From: JAAYED01 sp040772225
Lineage (GTDB): Bacteria > Chloroflexota > Anaerolineae > UBA1429
Reading direction: 5' to 3'
NCBI GenBank assembly: GCA_040772225.1
Contig: JAXGYO010000005.1
Location: 23,868 to 87,867 of the forward strand
Length of the DNA stretch: 64,000 nucleotides
Position numbers and translations under genes: made by a program. Shown piece by piece: positions 42,311-52,367 of this stretch. Below the pieces are notes generated by a model. It was not told the DNA's origin. It did no database searches and worked only from the letters and a program-made list of their open reading frames with translations. How positions within the stretch are numbered: position 1 is the first letter of the stretch; the number at the start of each line of letters is the position of its first letter.

Positions 42311-45226
42311 CTAGCTGTCGTGGCCATCCTGCAACGCGGCCTGCACGGCCAGCCCCAGTGCGTGCAGGCTAAAGGGTTTGCCGACAAAGTGCACGCCCTC
42401 GTCCAGCACGCCCCGATGTGCAATCGCGTCCGCGGTATAGCCGGACATGAACAGGATCCTGAGACTCGGTTGGCTCTTGCGGAGCGCCTGCGCCAACTCG
42501 CGCCCGTTCATACCGGGCATGACAACATCGGTGATGAGCAGGTTGACATTCAGTCCATCGTTGGCCATCAGCTCAAGAGCCTGTGCGGGGTTCGCAGCAG
42601 TCAACACACGGTACCCCAGAATTTCCAGCATCCGGCGCCCCATGTTCAGGATGGCCGACTCATCCTCGACAAGCAGAATGGTCTCTCCTCGGCCGGTGGG
42701 CGTCTCGAGGGGCGTCACGAGGCTGGCGGCAGCCGGTCCTTCATAGTGCCTGGGCAGATAAATCGTAAAAGTGCTGCCCTGGCCGGGCGTACTCTGCACA
42801 TCGATGTACCCATCGTTCTGAGTCACGATGCCGTACGCGGTCGCCAGCCCTAGTCCCGTGCCCTCACCCACTGGTTTGGTGGTAAAGAAAGGCTCAAAGA
42901 GGTGCGGCACCACAGCCGGATCGATGCCGGACCCGGTATCGCTGACCGAAAGCTCCAGGTAGTCGCCGGGTATCGCTCCCACATGGGCCGCACAGTAGGC
43001 CTCATCCAGCCTGCCGTTCCGAGTCTCGATGGTCACGGTCCCCACGCCCGTGATGGCATCTCTGGCGTTGACACACAGGTTCGCGAGAATCTGGTCGAGC
43101 TGAGATGGGTCGATCAACACGGGCCACAGAGAGCCATGGGGATGCCAGACCAGGTCGATGTCCTCGCCGATCAGCCGGCGAAGCATCTTGAGCATGCCTT
43201 CCAACGCCTCGTTCAGGTCGAGGACCTCGGGGGCGATCGTCTGCTGCCGGGCAAAGGCCAGCAGTTGCCTGGTCAACTGGGCCGAGCGTCGCCCCGCCTT
43301 TTGGATTTCGCTCAGGTCTGCGTATAGCGCGTGGTCAGGCGCAAGCGTGTCCAAGACCAGCTCCACCGTGCCGAGGATCACGCCCAGCATGTTGTTAAAG
43401 TCGTGCGCTACCCCGCCGGCCAGTCGCCCCACGGCCTCCATTCTCTGCGCCTGCTGCACCAGGCGCTCCAGCGAGGCGCGCTCGGCCTCGGCCGCTGCAC
43501 GCAAGCGGGCCACCTCAATGTTGTGCATGGCATAGGCCAGATCGCTGGACACCTCCACGATCAGTGCGCGCTCCTCCGTATCTAGCTCGCTGCCTTTCTC
43601 CATGGCGATGCTCAGATAGCCAAAGAGAACATCCTCATACTGGATGGGCGTGTGGAGGCGGGCAAGCCCGTCACCGACCTCGGGCAGAGTGCACGCCGCG
43701 CACACGGCGTCACCCGACCTGACAAGGAATCCGCCTGGCTCATCTCGCGCACGCATCAAGCAAGGAGGCAACTGACCGTCAGAGAGCAGAGCGACCATCT
43801 CTGCGGACATGTCCTGGCCGCCGGACTGCACCCAGCGTGTAGGGCGTTGGTCCTGGTCTACGAGCACAATCGCCACCCATGTATAGTCTCGGTCAGCCGC
43901 CAGCAGGCGGGTTGCGCCCTCGATCAGGTCCTCGACGGTGTCCGTACGTACGATGAGCTGGTTCACGTCGCGAATAGCCAAGAGCACCGAGTTGAGGTGC
44001 GCGATGCGCTCCTGGGCCAGCTTGTGGTCAGTCACATCCAGGAGGTGGCCGACATAGCCCAGGAACGCCCCCTGGCTGTCATAGCGCGGATGCCCGTCGT
44101 CCTGAAACCAGCGGTAGTCCCCGTCATGCCGCCGCAGGCGGTAACTCATGCTAAAGGGCACCCGGCGCGCAAAGGCCGAGCGATAGGTCTCGACGCAGCG
44201 CGCCAGGTCATCCTCGTGCACGCCCTCCGCCCAGCCGTAGCCTAGCTCCTGCAGCAGCGTGCGCCCGGTATACCGTAGCCAGGGCTGGTTGAAATAGTCA
44301 CAGGCCTCATCTATTCCCGACGTCCAGATCAGGGCCGAGGCCGAGTCGGCCAAGTTCCGGAAATGCTGCTCGCTCTCTCGCAGAGCCTCCTGGGCCAGCA
44401 TGCGCTCGGTGATATCCATGTGGGCCACCACGATGCGCCGCGGACCCGAGCCGGGAAAGCGCGTGATGCGGGCGGTAAAACGGCGTCTCACGTCTGGCGA
44501 GTCACAGGAATACTCGAGCTCATAGTCGTCGAGCGCGCCGCTGAGCACCGCCCGAGCGGCCTCGGCAAAGGCGCGTCCCTGATCACAGCCGGAGGCCCCG
44601 GCACGGCCACACTCAAGCAGGTAGTTTGCCCCTTCGGAAATATCCTCCATACGAGCGCCGTTCTGCTCGCCAAACTCTCGCCAGGCGCGGTTGACCAGGA
44701 TGATCGTGCCCTGCTCATCGAGGATGGCGATATGGGCTGACAGCCCGTCCAGCGTGCCCCACAGGAGGCGCTCCGAGTCACGCAGCGCCTCCTGGGCCAG
44801 TTGCTGGTCCTCCATGATCGAAAGTTGGGCCAGGCGCATCTCATCGGCTATGGCCAGCAGGTGATCGCGCTCCTCCAGAGCAGCCAGCATCTCTCGCTCC
44901 GCCGCGCTGCGATTGCTCACGTCGCGGACGGTGGCAACCAGCAGCTCGCGACCGCGCCACGGCATGGGACGCGCCACCATCTCCACCAGGCGCGTGGCGT
45001 CCACGATCTTCACCGCCACCGTGGTCTGTCTGCTCCAGGCAGGCAAGTCCATCTGCCGCCCGACAAGTGTCCCGGGCGGCGCACCAAAGATCTCGTGGGC
45101 CGTCGGATTGGCCCATTCGACCACACCGGCCTGGTTGAGCGCCATTATCCCGTCCCCTGCGTTTACGGCCAGGGCACTGAGAAGGAGCAGCTCGTCATTT
45201 GACGGTGGGTTCGGGGTCTCTGTCAT
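42311..45226 (-). CDS. Hybrid sensor histidine kinase / response regulator (PAS-PAS-PAS-GAF-HisKA-HATPase-REC)
   Basis: 971 residues, no signal peptide or membrane segment, so cytoplasmic. Three PAS domains (about 15-125, 155-285, 295-410), a GAF domain (about 430-590), the H box VAHDFNNMLGVILGTVEL near 630, the ATPase with ELSVSDTGSGIDP and EGTGLGLATAYGIV, and a C-terminal receiver with LITDVVMPGMNGREL. AGGAGG ribosome site. It starts 30 bp downstream of the periplasmic-binding/PAS gene, so the two probably form one signalling operon. Confidence 0.92.
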   Translation of the reverse strand: MTETPNPPSNDELLLLSALAVNAGDGIMALNQAGVVEWANPTAHEIFGAPPGTLVGRQMDLPAWSRQTTVAVKIVDATRLVEMVARPMPWRGRELLVATVRDVSNRSAAEREMLAALEERDHLLAIADEMRLAQLSIMEDQQLAQEALRDSERLLWGTLDGLSAHIAILDEQGTIILVNRAWREFGEQNGARMEDISEGANYLLECGRAGASGCDQGRAFAEAARAVLSGALDDYELEYSCDSPDVRRRFTARITRFPGSGPRRIVVAHMDITERMLAQEALRESEQHFRNLADSASALIWTSGIDEACDYFNQPWLRYTGRTLLQELGYGWAEGVHEDDLARCVETYRSAFARRVPFSMSYRLRRHDGDYRWFQDDGHPRYDSQGAFLGYVGHLLDVTDHKLAQERIAHLNSVLLAIRDVNQLIVRTDTVEDLIEGATRLLAADRDYTWVAIVLVDQDQRPTRWVQSGGQDMSAEMVALLSDGQLPPCLMRARDEPGGFLVRSGDAVCAACTLPEVGDGLARLHTPIQYEDVLFGYLSIAMEKGSELDTEERALIVEVSSDLAYAMHNIEVARLRAAAEAERASLERLVQQAQRMEAVGRLAGGVAHDFNNMLGVILGTVELVLDTLAPDHALYADLSEIQKAGRRSAQLTRQLLAFARQQTIAPEVLDLNEALEGMLKMLRRLIGEDIDLVWHPHGSLWPVLIDPSQLDQILANLCVNARDAITGVGTVTIETRNGRLDEAYCAAHVGAIPGDYLELSVSDTGSGIDPAVVPHLFEPFFTTKPVGEGTGLGLATAYGIVTQNDGYIDVQSTPGQGSTFTIYLPRHYEGPAAASLVTPLETPTGRGETILLVEDESAILNMGRRMLEILGYRVLTAANPAQALELMANDGLNVNLLITDVVMPGMNGRELAQALRKSQPSLRILFMSGYTADAIAHRGVLDEGVHFVGKPFSLHALGLAVQAALQDGHDS

Positions 45227-45256
45227 TCAATACCTCCTACCAACCTCGGGGCCGAG

Positions 45257-47767
45257 TTAGCCTGCCTGCGAAGTAAAGGGGGGCGCCTCGCCCAGCCGGG
45301 TGCTCAGATCGTTGATCTGCCGCTTGAGCGCGCGCACACGCTCCTCTCGAGCCAGCATCACCATTTGCCAACGCCTCAGTTCATCCAACTGGCGCGCCAC
45401 CTCCCGATCGGCAAGCTCCTTTTCCGTAATGTCCGTAATATAGCCCTCCAACCACTTTTGGGCATCCACGCTCTCGCTGACCAACCGTCCTTGTTCGAAG
45501 ACATGCCTCTCGCGCCCCTGGCGCGTCACGATACGGTAATTGATCCTGAACGGCGCACCGCGGGTGACCGCCTCCTGGACGGCGTCCCAGGCCATGGCAC
45601 GGTCCTCGGGATGGATGATACGTTCGTAGTTGGTGATCTTGCCGGAAACCAGCTCCTCGGAGGAATAGCCGGTGAGCGCCAGACACCCCTCGCTGACAAA
45701 GTCCATCTGCCATCCGGGCGCATTCCGGCAGCGGTACGCCATCCCGGGCAGGTTGGCCATCAACACAGCCAGCCTGCGGTCAGTCTCTCGTCGGGCTTCC
45801 TCGATCTGCTTGCGCTCGCTGATGTCCTGCGCAAAGACCAGCGCACCGGGCTCTCCGGCAAAGAGAAACGGCACGGCCGAGAGCTCTACATCAATCTCGT
45901 GGCCGTCTGGCGTTACCAGGGTCGTCTCCATGCGCGGCACCGGCGTGCGCGACTCGTCCAGCCGGCGCAAGCCGTCGATGATCGCCTCGCGACTCGCTAC
46001 GGGCACAAAGTCCAGTACGGGGCGCCCCACCAATTCCGCAGCCGTAGAGACACTCATGAGCCTGGCTGTGGCCGCGTTAGCATAGACCACACGCAGATCA
46101 ACCTGCACGAACACGGGGTCGGGGGCGCCTTCGATCATGGCGCCAAACTGCTCCTCGCTGCGTCGCAGCTCTTCGGTGCGCCGGGCGACCTGACGCGAAA
46201 GCGAGCGCGACCAGACGAACGTGCCCAATAAGATCAACCCCAGAGGCGCCAGCACCATGCCTGCATAGCGCAGCACCGTGCTTCGCTCGATGCGCGCACC
46301 CTCATAGGCCTCCAGCCAGCGGGCGCGAATGCGCCGGTATTCCCCGGTGTCCTCGACGATCTGGAGCCCCTCCTCAAACTGGGCAAGCACATCGGACCGG
46401 CCTTCCGCAGCCGCGTAGCCGTACTCGAACGACGCCAGAGGCACGCGGGCCACCTGCAGGCCCTCCCAGCCATTCTGTTCAATCCAGTACTTGGCCGGCA
46501 CCCGCGCCACCAGAGCCACGTCGGCGGCTCCATCGACGACCATCCGCAGCGCATCCTCTTGAGAGGACACCAAGGTGAGTTCGTCAGAGAGACCGTTCTG
46601 TATGGCGAGGTCGTGCATGATGTCGCCCTGCATCGTCACAACACGCAACCCGACAAGATCCCCAAACGCACTGAGCTTTCGCGGACTATCCGCGCGCGAG
46701 ACGGCCACATGCTCAATCACGGCATAGGGCGAAGAGAACTCAAAGACCGCGTCGCGTTCCGGAGAGTAGAACATCCCCATCGCCAGATCGATATCGCCAT
46801 TGATCAGCCCATCCCGGATCTCACTCCAGGGGCCCAGACGGAATACGACATCCAATCCGAGTTCCTGCGCGATGGCCCGAGTGAGCTCCACATTAAAGCC
46901 CGCCGGTTGCCCATTCTCGTCCAGGTATTCATACGGCGGGTAGTTGTCATCGCCGCCTGCGACAAGGCGCCCCGGAGCGGGCAGGCCCAGGTTGCCCAGC
47001 CACCGGGCATGCAGCCGCCGGAAAGTGCCATCGGCCATCACCAGAGCGAGGCCCTCGTTGAGCAGCGCGAGCGTCTCGCTGTCGCCCTTTTGCACGGCAA
47101 AGCAAAGGTCCTGCTCAAACCCGGTCACCGGGTTCTCCACCACCCGCAGGTTTGGGAGCCCGGCGCTGTCGATCAGTCGCAGGGCCACCAGCCTCTGAAT
47201 GACGACTGCGTCGAACTCGCCATCTGAGAGCCTCTGCAGCGCCTCCTCAAAGGTCGCAGTGGTATGGATCTCAAAGGCGCGCGGCTCGCGCCGCAGGAAC
47301 TCCTCAGCGTTGTCGCCGGCCATGACGGCGACCGTGCCGCCCGCCAGGTCATCGAGCGTGCGTACGTCCGGGCGATCGGCGCGCACGACAATGGCGCCAT
47401 GCATGGTCATATACGGAAAGGTAAAGTCATACAGCGCTTCGCGCTCGGGGGTACGCCCCACCAGCGGAAGCGCCTGCACCTCCCCGGTCTCCAGCCACTG
47501 GCGGACCTGATCCCAGCGGCCGACGCGAAACGTCACCTCACGACCCATGGCATTGACGGCCGCGCGCAGCAGTTCCACCGAAAAGCCGCCAGCCTGACCC
47601 GCGGCATCGACGATGGCAAAGGGGGGATACGCGTACTCGCTGGCGGAAAGGAGGGGACCCGTCGGTGCAGCCGGCGTTTGTGCGCGCACGCCTGGGGTCC
47701 CCGACAGGAGGCAAAGCAGGACCAGCCCTGCCAGCAGCCGCAAGGTACAACGGCCCGTAATACGCAT
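45257..47767 (-). CDS. Receptor with two periplasmic solute-binding domains and two PAS domains, no kinase
   Basis: 836 residues: signal peptide (LRLLAGLVLLCLLSGTPGVR), two tandem family-3 solute-binding domains (about 35-265 and 270-490), one membrane segment (VLRYAGMVLAPLGLILLGTF near 510), two PAS domains (about 550-665 and 680-800) and a final coiled coil. It lacks any H box or ATPase, unlike BvgS/EvgS-type kinases with the same sensor layout. It probably passes a ligand signal (amino-acid-like) to the hybrid kinase encoded 30 bp downstream. ATG 47767 follows AAGGAG. Confidence 0.88.
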   Translation of the reverse strand: MRITGRCTLRLLAGLVLLCLLSGTPGVRAQTPAAPTGPLLSASEYAYPPFAIVDAAGQAGGFSVELLRAAVNAMGREVTFRVGRWDQVRQWLETGEVQALPLVGRTPEREALYDFTFPYMTMHGAIVVRADRPDVRTLDDLAGGTVAVMAGDNAEEFLRREPRAFEIHTTATFEEALQRLSDGEFDAVVIQRLVALRLIDSAGLPNLRVVENPVTGFEQDLCFAVQKGDSETLALLNEGLALVMADGTFRRLHARWLGNLGLPAPGRLVAGGDDNYPPYEYLDENGQPAGFNVELTRAIAQELGLDVVFRLGPWSEIRDGLINGDIDLAMGMFYSPERDAVFEFSSPYAVIEHVAVSRADSPRKLSAFGDLVGLRVVTMQGDIMHDLAIQNGLSDELTLVSSQEDALRMVVDGAADVALVARVPAKYWIEQNGWEGLQVARVPLASFEYGYAAAEGRSDVLAQFEEGLQIVEDTGEYRRIRARWLEAYEGARIERSTVLRYAGMVLAPLGLILLGTFVWSRSLSRQVARRTEELRRSEEQFGAMIEGAPDPVFVQVDLRVVYANAATARLMSVSTAAELVGRPVLDFVPVASREAIIDGLRRLDESRTPVPRMETTLVTPDGHEIDVELSAVPFLFAGEPGALVFAQDISERKQIEEARRETDRRLAVLMANLPGMAYRCRNAPGWQMDFVSEGCLALTGYSSEELVSGKITNYERIIHPEDRAMAWDAVQEAVTRGAPFRINYRIVTRQGRERHVFEQGRLVSESVDAQKWLEGYITDITEKELADREVARQLDELRRWQMVMLAREERVRALKRQINDLSTRLGEAPPFTSQAG

Positions 47768-48220
47768 GCTCGGTTTCTCTCCTTCTACCACGTCGGGTTG
47801 AGCTCAAGCCGCCACCCACAGGTGGGGCGCCATCGGCTGCGTCAGCCTCTGTGGACGGGCGGCCCGCCTGACAAGCCGTATTCACGGCTGCCATCCGGGT
47901 CCCAGATCGAGAGCCGCTCTATCAGGTCCAGAGTCCATCTCCCGAATGCTACCAGTATACTACCTAGCGGTATACGTCACCATCTATGAACAGAAAGCTT
48001 GCGTAAAGGTCGACGTTCGGTGGAACTGGAAACTCTTGCCGAAAGACCTGCTATCTGGAGTCATCACGAACCATGTAGTAGTGGCTCACTGGCGCTTGGG
48101 CTATGAATGACCTCGGACGGCGCGAGGGCTCTGCCTAAGCGATCATGGAAACCAGCCAGACCGCCGGCGGCACCCGCATGGGCTGCTACGGCGGTCTGGT
48201 GTTGGGCGGAAGGGTCCAGC
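47768..48220. other. Intergenic region without a supported gene
   Basis: About 450 bp. It contains GTATAC twice in inverted arrangement near 47955-47980. No RNA gene or reliable frame recognised. Confidence 0.45.
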
Positions 48221-48723
48221 CTAAACGATGTGGCCGGAGGCCGTCTGGATCACCCGCATCTCGGGGCGCACCAGTTGGCGCGTGTGCGTCACCAGCACAA
48301 AGGTCACCCCAGGGTGGCGTGGAGCTCGGAAAAGATCCGCATGATCTCGCCCTCGGTCTGCTCGTCCAGGTTGCTGGTGGGCTCATCGGCCAGGATCAGC
48401 CGGGGCTCGCTGATCAGCGCCCGTGCAATGACCAGCCGCTGCTGGTGCCCCGCCGAGAGCTGTCTCGGGTACGAGGTCAGTTTGTCTGAGAGGCCTACGC
48501 GCGCCAGCAGATCGGCGGCCCTGTGCTCGGCGTGGCCATTCACAGCGTCGTCGCCGAAGGATGTTGGCAGCACGACGTTCTCCAGCACCGTGAGCGTGGG
48601 CAACAGGCTCGGAAACTGAAAGATGAACCCTATGGTGGGGTTGCGAAGCCGCGACTGCTCGCGACTGCTCGCGATCGCTGAGGGTCCAGAGTTCAGTATT
48701 GTCCAGCATCACCTTGCCTGCGG
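48221..48723 (-). pseudogene. ABC transporter ATPase (LolD/MacB type), truncated and frameshifted
   Basis: Minus-strand fragments match the second half of an ABC ATPase: RNPTIGFIFQFPSLLPTLTV (Q-loop), LSAGHQQRLVIARAL (signature), LILADEPTSNLD (Walker B) and, after a frameshift near 48310, TFVLVTHTRQLVRPEMRVIQ with the H-loop, ending at a TAG (48221). A 10-bp tandem duplication (CGCGACTGCT twice, near 48648-48668) causes another frameshift after LSDREQSR. The Walker A part is missing; the gene is cut at about 48720, where a foreign fragment begins. Confidence 0.75.
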
Positions 48724-49577
48724 CGAGCGGCTCGCGCAACTGCGCGAGCATGGCATCGTGCTGGTAGACAGCCTGACCGGACTGGAGGAGGTCGTCTGTC
48801 CCCGGGTCGTCGAGGCGCTTGACCCGGAGGACGCCTACGACCTGGTGCTGGTGGTGATGCGCAAGAACCAGGCGCTGCAGATCCTGCCGTGAGGGCCACA
48901 GGATGGTTGTCTTGACGGGCAACGAGCGAGAGCGCGCGCCGGTGTCCTTTGGTGAGGTGGATGGCCACGTGGATGCGCGCACCGAGGCTGTGGCCCGCGT
49001 CGTCGAGAGCGCCCCGGGCCTCACGTCCGAGATTCGCACCGACATGGACGTCTGGCTCAAGTACCATGTCGCCCTGCTGTTCCCGACGCTTGCCCCCTGC
49101 CTGCACGCTGCCGGGTTGGACAACTACCGGATGGCGCGCACCCGGGATCTGCTCGTCCTTGCCATCCGCGGCATCCGCGAGGCGTTTCGCGTGCTCGAGT
49201 CGATGGGCCTGCCGGTAACCCCGGGCAAATTCCGTATGCTCCAATGGGTGCCCGAGCCGATCCTGATACCGCTGGCGGCGCGGATGCTCTCCAACCCCAT
49301 GATGGAGACCGCCCTGGTGCGCCATGCTGCGGCGGCGCACGATGAGGTGCAGCATCTCATCGGCGAGTTCATGGCGCTGGCGCGAACAACAACGGTGTCC
49401 ACGCCGGTGATCGACTATCTAATCACGTTTTATGGGCCCAACGCTCCCGAGGTCCCCGAGGGCAGCGCCGAGATACCTCTGCACTGGAGTGGGATGCTGG
49501 CCCTTGTATCCGGGTTGGTGGTGAGCGCCTCTGCCCTGGCAGCCCTGGTGCGCGCCTGCGGGCGTCGCCGTCGCTAG
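48724..49577 (+). pseudogene. Ketopantoate-reductase-like gene, truncated and internally deleted
   Basis: Plus-strand frame GERLAQLREHGIVLVDSLTG ... YDLVLVVMRKNQALQILP matches the early Rossmann part of PanE/ApbA-like proteins, but the GxGxxG start is missing. A stop at 48891 follows. The next frame (from 48903) gives the C-terminal part, including EIRTDMDVWLKYHVALLFPT and ending in a membrane-like segment plus RRRR. The piece between them seems deleted. The fragment from 48903 could still be translated as a 224-residue protein. Confidence 0.65.
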
Positions 49578-49682
49578 GACAGGGGCTGTGGGCGCAGCCG
49601 GATAGCGGGTGCCATTGTGCATCCGGCAAAGGTCGCAGGTATACTGTCCTACCAGTAGATCAGCCAGATTGAAGGAGATGCC

Positions 49683-50648
49683 ATGACTGTAGAGATTCCC
49701 GCCAGCGAACTGGATACCGCCCGGTTTATCGCCGATCAGGTGGCTGCGATCCGCGCTGCGGTGGGCGACACCGGCACCGCGATAAACGCCCTCTCCGGCG
49801 GCGTGGACTCGTCCGTCGTCACGCTGCTGGGGCACCGGGCACTGGGAGACCGGCTGCGTACGGTGATCATCGAGAACGGACTCATGCGCGAGGGGGAGCT
49901 GGAGCGGACCGCGGCACTATTCCGCGCGCTCGGCGTGCCTGTGGAGGTGATCCCTGCCCAGGAGGCCTTTTTCGCGGCGCTCAAGGGCGTCACCGACCCC
50001 GAGGCCAAGCGCGAGGCCATCACGCAGACGTTCTACAGGGATGTCTTTGGCAAGATCGTGCGCGAGAGCGGCGCGCGCTTTTTGCTGCAGGGCACCATCC
50101 TGACAGACGTGGACGAGACGGTGGCGGGCATCAAGCGCCAGCATAACGTCTTTGCTCAACTGGGGATCGATCCCGAAGCCACCTTTGGCTATGGCATCCT
50201 GGAGCCGCTGCTGCAGCTGCGCAAGGACGGTGTGCGCAAGGTGGGCGAAGCGCTGGGCCTGCCGGCCGAGGTGTTCAACCGCATGCCCTTCCCGGGGCCG
50301 GCGCTGGCGGCACGCGTGATCGGAGAGGCCACGCCGGAGCGCATCGCCATGGTGCGCCGGGCCACGGGTGTGGTCGAGCGGCATCTGGCGGGTTGCGGGG
50401 CGTTTCAGTATCTGGCGATTCTGCACGAGGATCACGTGACGGGGATGCGCGGCGGCCGGCGGGCCTTTGGGAACCAGATCGAGGTGCGCTGCTGGGACAG
50501 CGTCGACGCCCGTGAGGCCACGCCCACGGAGCTGCCCTGGTCCACGCTCCGTGCGATCGCCGATGAGGTTCTGGCCTCGGTGCCCGAGGTGGTGAGCGTC
50601 ACCTACAACCTGGCTACCAAGCCGCCCTCGACGATCGAGGCGGTGTAG
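49683..50648 (+). CDS. Stand-alone GMP synthase ATP-pyrophosphatase subunit
   Basis: 321 residues. PP-loop ALSGGVDSSVVTLLGHRAL near residue 38, VIIENGLMREGE, QGTILTDVDETVAGIKRQHN near 137-156, and FPGPALAARVIGE near 206 are GuaA ATP-PPase and dimerisation motifs; the end TYNLATKPPSTIEAV matches the GuaA C terminus (SKPPxTIEWE type). No glutamine amidotransferase domain is fused or adjacent, so it must use ammonia or a separate subunit, as in archaeal two-subunit enzymes. It converts XMP to GMP if orthodox. ATG after AAGGAG. Confidence 0.82.
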   Translation: MTVEIPASELDTARFIADQVAAIRAAVGDTGTAINALSGGVDSSVVTLLGHRALGDRLRTVIIENGLMREGELERTAALFRALGVPVEVIPAQEAFFAALKGVTDPEAKREAITQTFYRDVFGKIVRESGARFLLQGTILTDVDETVAGIKRQHNVFAQLGIDPEATFGYGILEPLLQLRKDGVRKVGEALGLPAEVFNRMPFPGPALAARVIGEATPERIAMVRRATGVVERHLAGCGAFQYLAILHEDHVTGMRGGRRAFGNQIEVRCWDSVDAREATPTELPWSTLRAIADEVLASVPEVVSVTYNLATKPPSTIEAV

Positions 50649-50772
50649 GTCGGGTCCAGCGGGGGGCCAATACTGCGATCCGACACTATCGGCCAGCTGT
50701 GTACAGCTCCGGTGCGCACAGGCACGTAGCGGGAACCGGTGAGGTATTTGTCACATACAGATGAGGCGTAAG

Positions 50773-50883
50773 ATGGGCAGAGGGTTGATGGACGGCCTGG
50801 CCCGCGGGTTCGGCGACATCGCGGACCTGGTCAGTGCGCTTGTGGCCCTCCTGGCTGCGGTCGCTCTAGTTTGTCTCTTTTAG
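50773..50883 (+). CDS. Small membrane protein (36 residues)
   Basis: MGRGLMDGLARGFGDIADLV followed by a hydrophobic helix SALVALLAAVALVCLF to a TAG. GAGG lies upstream of the ATG. No family recognised; may be a chance frame. Confidence 0.3.
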   Translation: MGRGLMDGLARGFGDIADLVSALVALLAAVALVCLF

Positions 50884-50939
50884 CCGGGCACAAGAGCGGC
50901 GCCCCCCGGTCCTATGCCAGGCTTTTCCCGTTTTTCCCC

Positions 50940-51889
50940 CTACGACTGCACATGTGGCCGGCCAGCCCGTCCCCAGGTCGGGGTCCTGTGCCTGGTGAGG
51001 CGCTGCATGATGATCCTGGTGATCTCGGCGCTGACGGCGGGTACCAGCAAGAGCGGTCCGACGATGCGCCACTGGGCCCAGCCCAGCGGCACGGTGTCAA
51101 AGATCGGCTGCAGGAAGGGCACATAGACCACCAGCAGCAGCAGCACGAGCGACGCTGCTACTGCGATGACCATCATCCGGTTCGTGCCCAGACCGATCTG
51201 AAAGACCGTGAGGCGCTCGGATCGCGCGGAAAAGGCCCGCAACAACTCGGAGAAGCTGAGCGTGACAAAAGCCATCGTGTCGGCCATCAGGGGAACCTCG
51301 TTGTGGCCGCGCAGCCCGATGAGCTATGCGCCCCGCACTGCCGCCGTGATCGCCACGGTCTCCACCCGCCGCAGGTCGGCGGGCACGTTGTTGCCGGCCT
51401 CCAGCACGACCAGATCGCCGGGCACCAGCTCGCGTGCGGGCACGGGCACGCGGTGCCCCCCGCGGATGGCCAGCGCCACGGGCGCAGCCAGCTTTTGCAG
51501 CGCCTCCAGCGCCGCTTCGGCCCGTCCCTCCTGCACCAGGCCAGGACCGCGTTGAGGATCACGATCGCGATGATGGCAATCGCTTTGACATAATCGCCCA
51601 GGAGCGCCGAGAGCACGGCCGCGACAATCAGGATGATCACGATAAAGTCGTTGAACTGGGCGATCAGCCGCTGAGCAAAGGTCGGGCGAGGCGCCGCGGT
51701 GAGCTCGTTGTAGCCGTACTGGAGCCGGCGGCTCTCTACCTCGTCCGGCTCAAGGCCGTGCTCCGGCGTCGCGCCGAGGCTCTCATACACCGCCTCCTGG
51801 CTCATGGCATGCCAGTTGACCCCGTCCCCATTCTCCGGTGGCGTGGTGGCTACCATCCGAGTGGCTTGGGCACCTGCTGGATCGGTCAT
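50940..51889 (-). pseudogene. P-type cation ATPase with catalytic core deleted
   Basis: The 5' part reads as the start of a Ca2+/cation P-type ATPase: cation-ATPase N domain (NWHAMSQEAVYESLGATPEH), TM1-TM2 (FIVIILIVAAVLSALLGDYV), then after a frameshift near 51535 the actuator region EGRAEAALEALQKLAAPVAL and PGDLVVLEAGNNVPAD. It then jumps directly (near 51290) to the C-terminal membrane part (MAFVTLSFSELLRAFSARSE to SAEITRII). The phosphorylation motif DKTGT and nucleotide domain are gone, so the gene is dead. Confidence 0.8.
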
Positions 51890-52015
51890 GGATCAATTCT
51901 TGCAGCGTGGGGCCGGCGCAGAACCGGGCCTGGCGACATCCCTTGAGGTTGTACACGAATCATGGCGCTTGCTCAAAAGCTGCTGGTCTGAGGCATCGAC
52001 AACCCGGGGGAGATA

Positions 52016-52057
52016 CAAAGAAGCGGGGGTATTCTCCGTTAGGAGAACACCCCCGCT
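52016..52057 (-). terminator. Terminator of the 52083-52367 gene
   Basis: AGCGGGGGT / ACCCCCGCT (52022-52030 and 52049-52057) with inner TTCTCC / GGAGAA. On the minus strand it is followed by TCTTTGT. Confidence 0.75.
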
Positions 52058-52082
52058 CACGATATGGTGAACATGTATAGCT

Positions 52083-52367
52083 CTATGCCAGCCAATGCGT
52101 CTCCTCGACGGGCAGAATCTCGGCGGACATCCACTCGAGGATGCCGCCGCCCTGCAACGCCGCCATTACCTGCTCCTCACCCTTGGCCTCCCAGAGACAG
52201 ACCGCTTTGGGCGTGGCGGTCAGGTCGGGAATCCAGGTATACAGGAGCTTGGCCGGGAGCTGGCCCGCCTTGTTGGCCTCGGCGATCTGCGGCGCTGCCT
52301 GCGCCCGCCAGGTCTGCGTCTCCTCGGCGCCCTTGAGCATCTTGTGTTGGACGATGAACTTTGGCAA
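52083..52367 (-). CDS. Small conserved-looking protein, ferredoxin-like fold suspected
   Basis: 94 residues from a TTG start at 52367 behind GGCGAGG. PKFIVQHKMLKGAEETQTWR, KLLYTWIPDLTATPKAVCLW and GEEQVMAALQGGGILEWMSA suggest an alpha+beta dimeric-barrel type domain, like several short DUFs. I cannot name the family. A strong terminator follows, which supports a real gene. Confidence 0.6.
   Translation of the reverse strand: MPKFIVQHKMLKGAEETQTWRAQAAPQIAEANKAGQLPAKLLYTWIPDLTATPKAVCLWEAKGEEQVMAALQGGGILEWMSAEILPVEETHWLA

Noticed and set aside
48107..48619. Plus-strand frame opposite the ABC ATPase remnant
   Set aside because: The minus strand has clear ABC signature and Walker B motifs; the plus frame has none.
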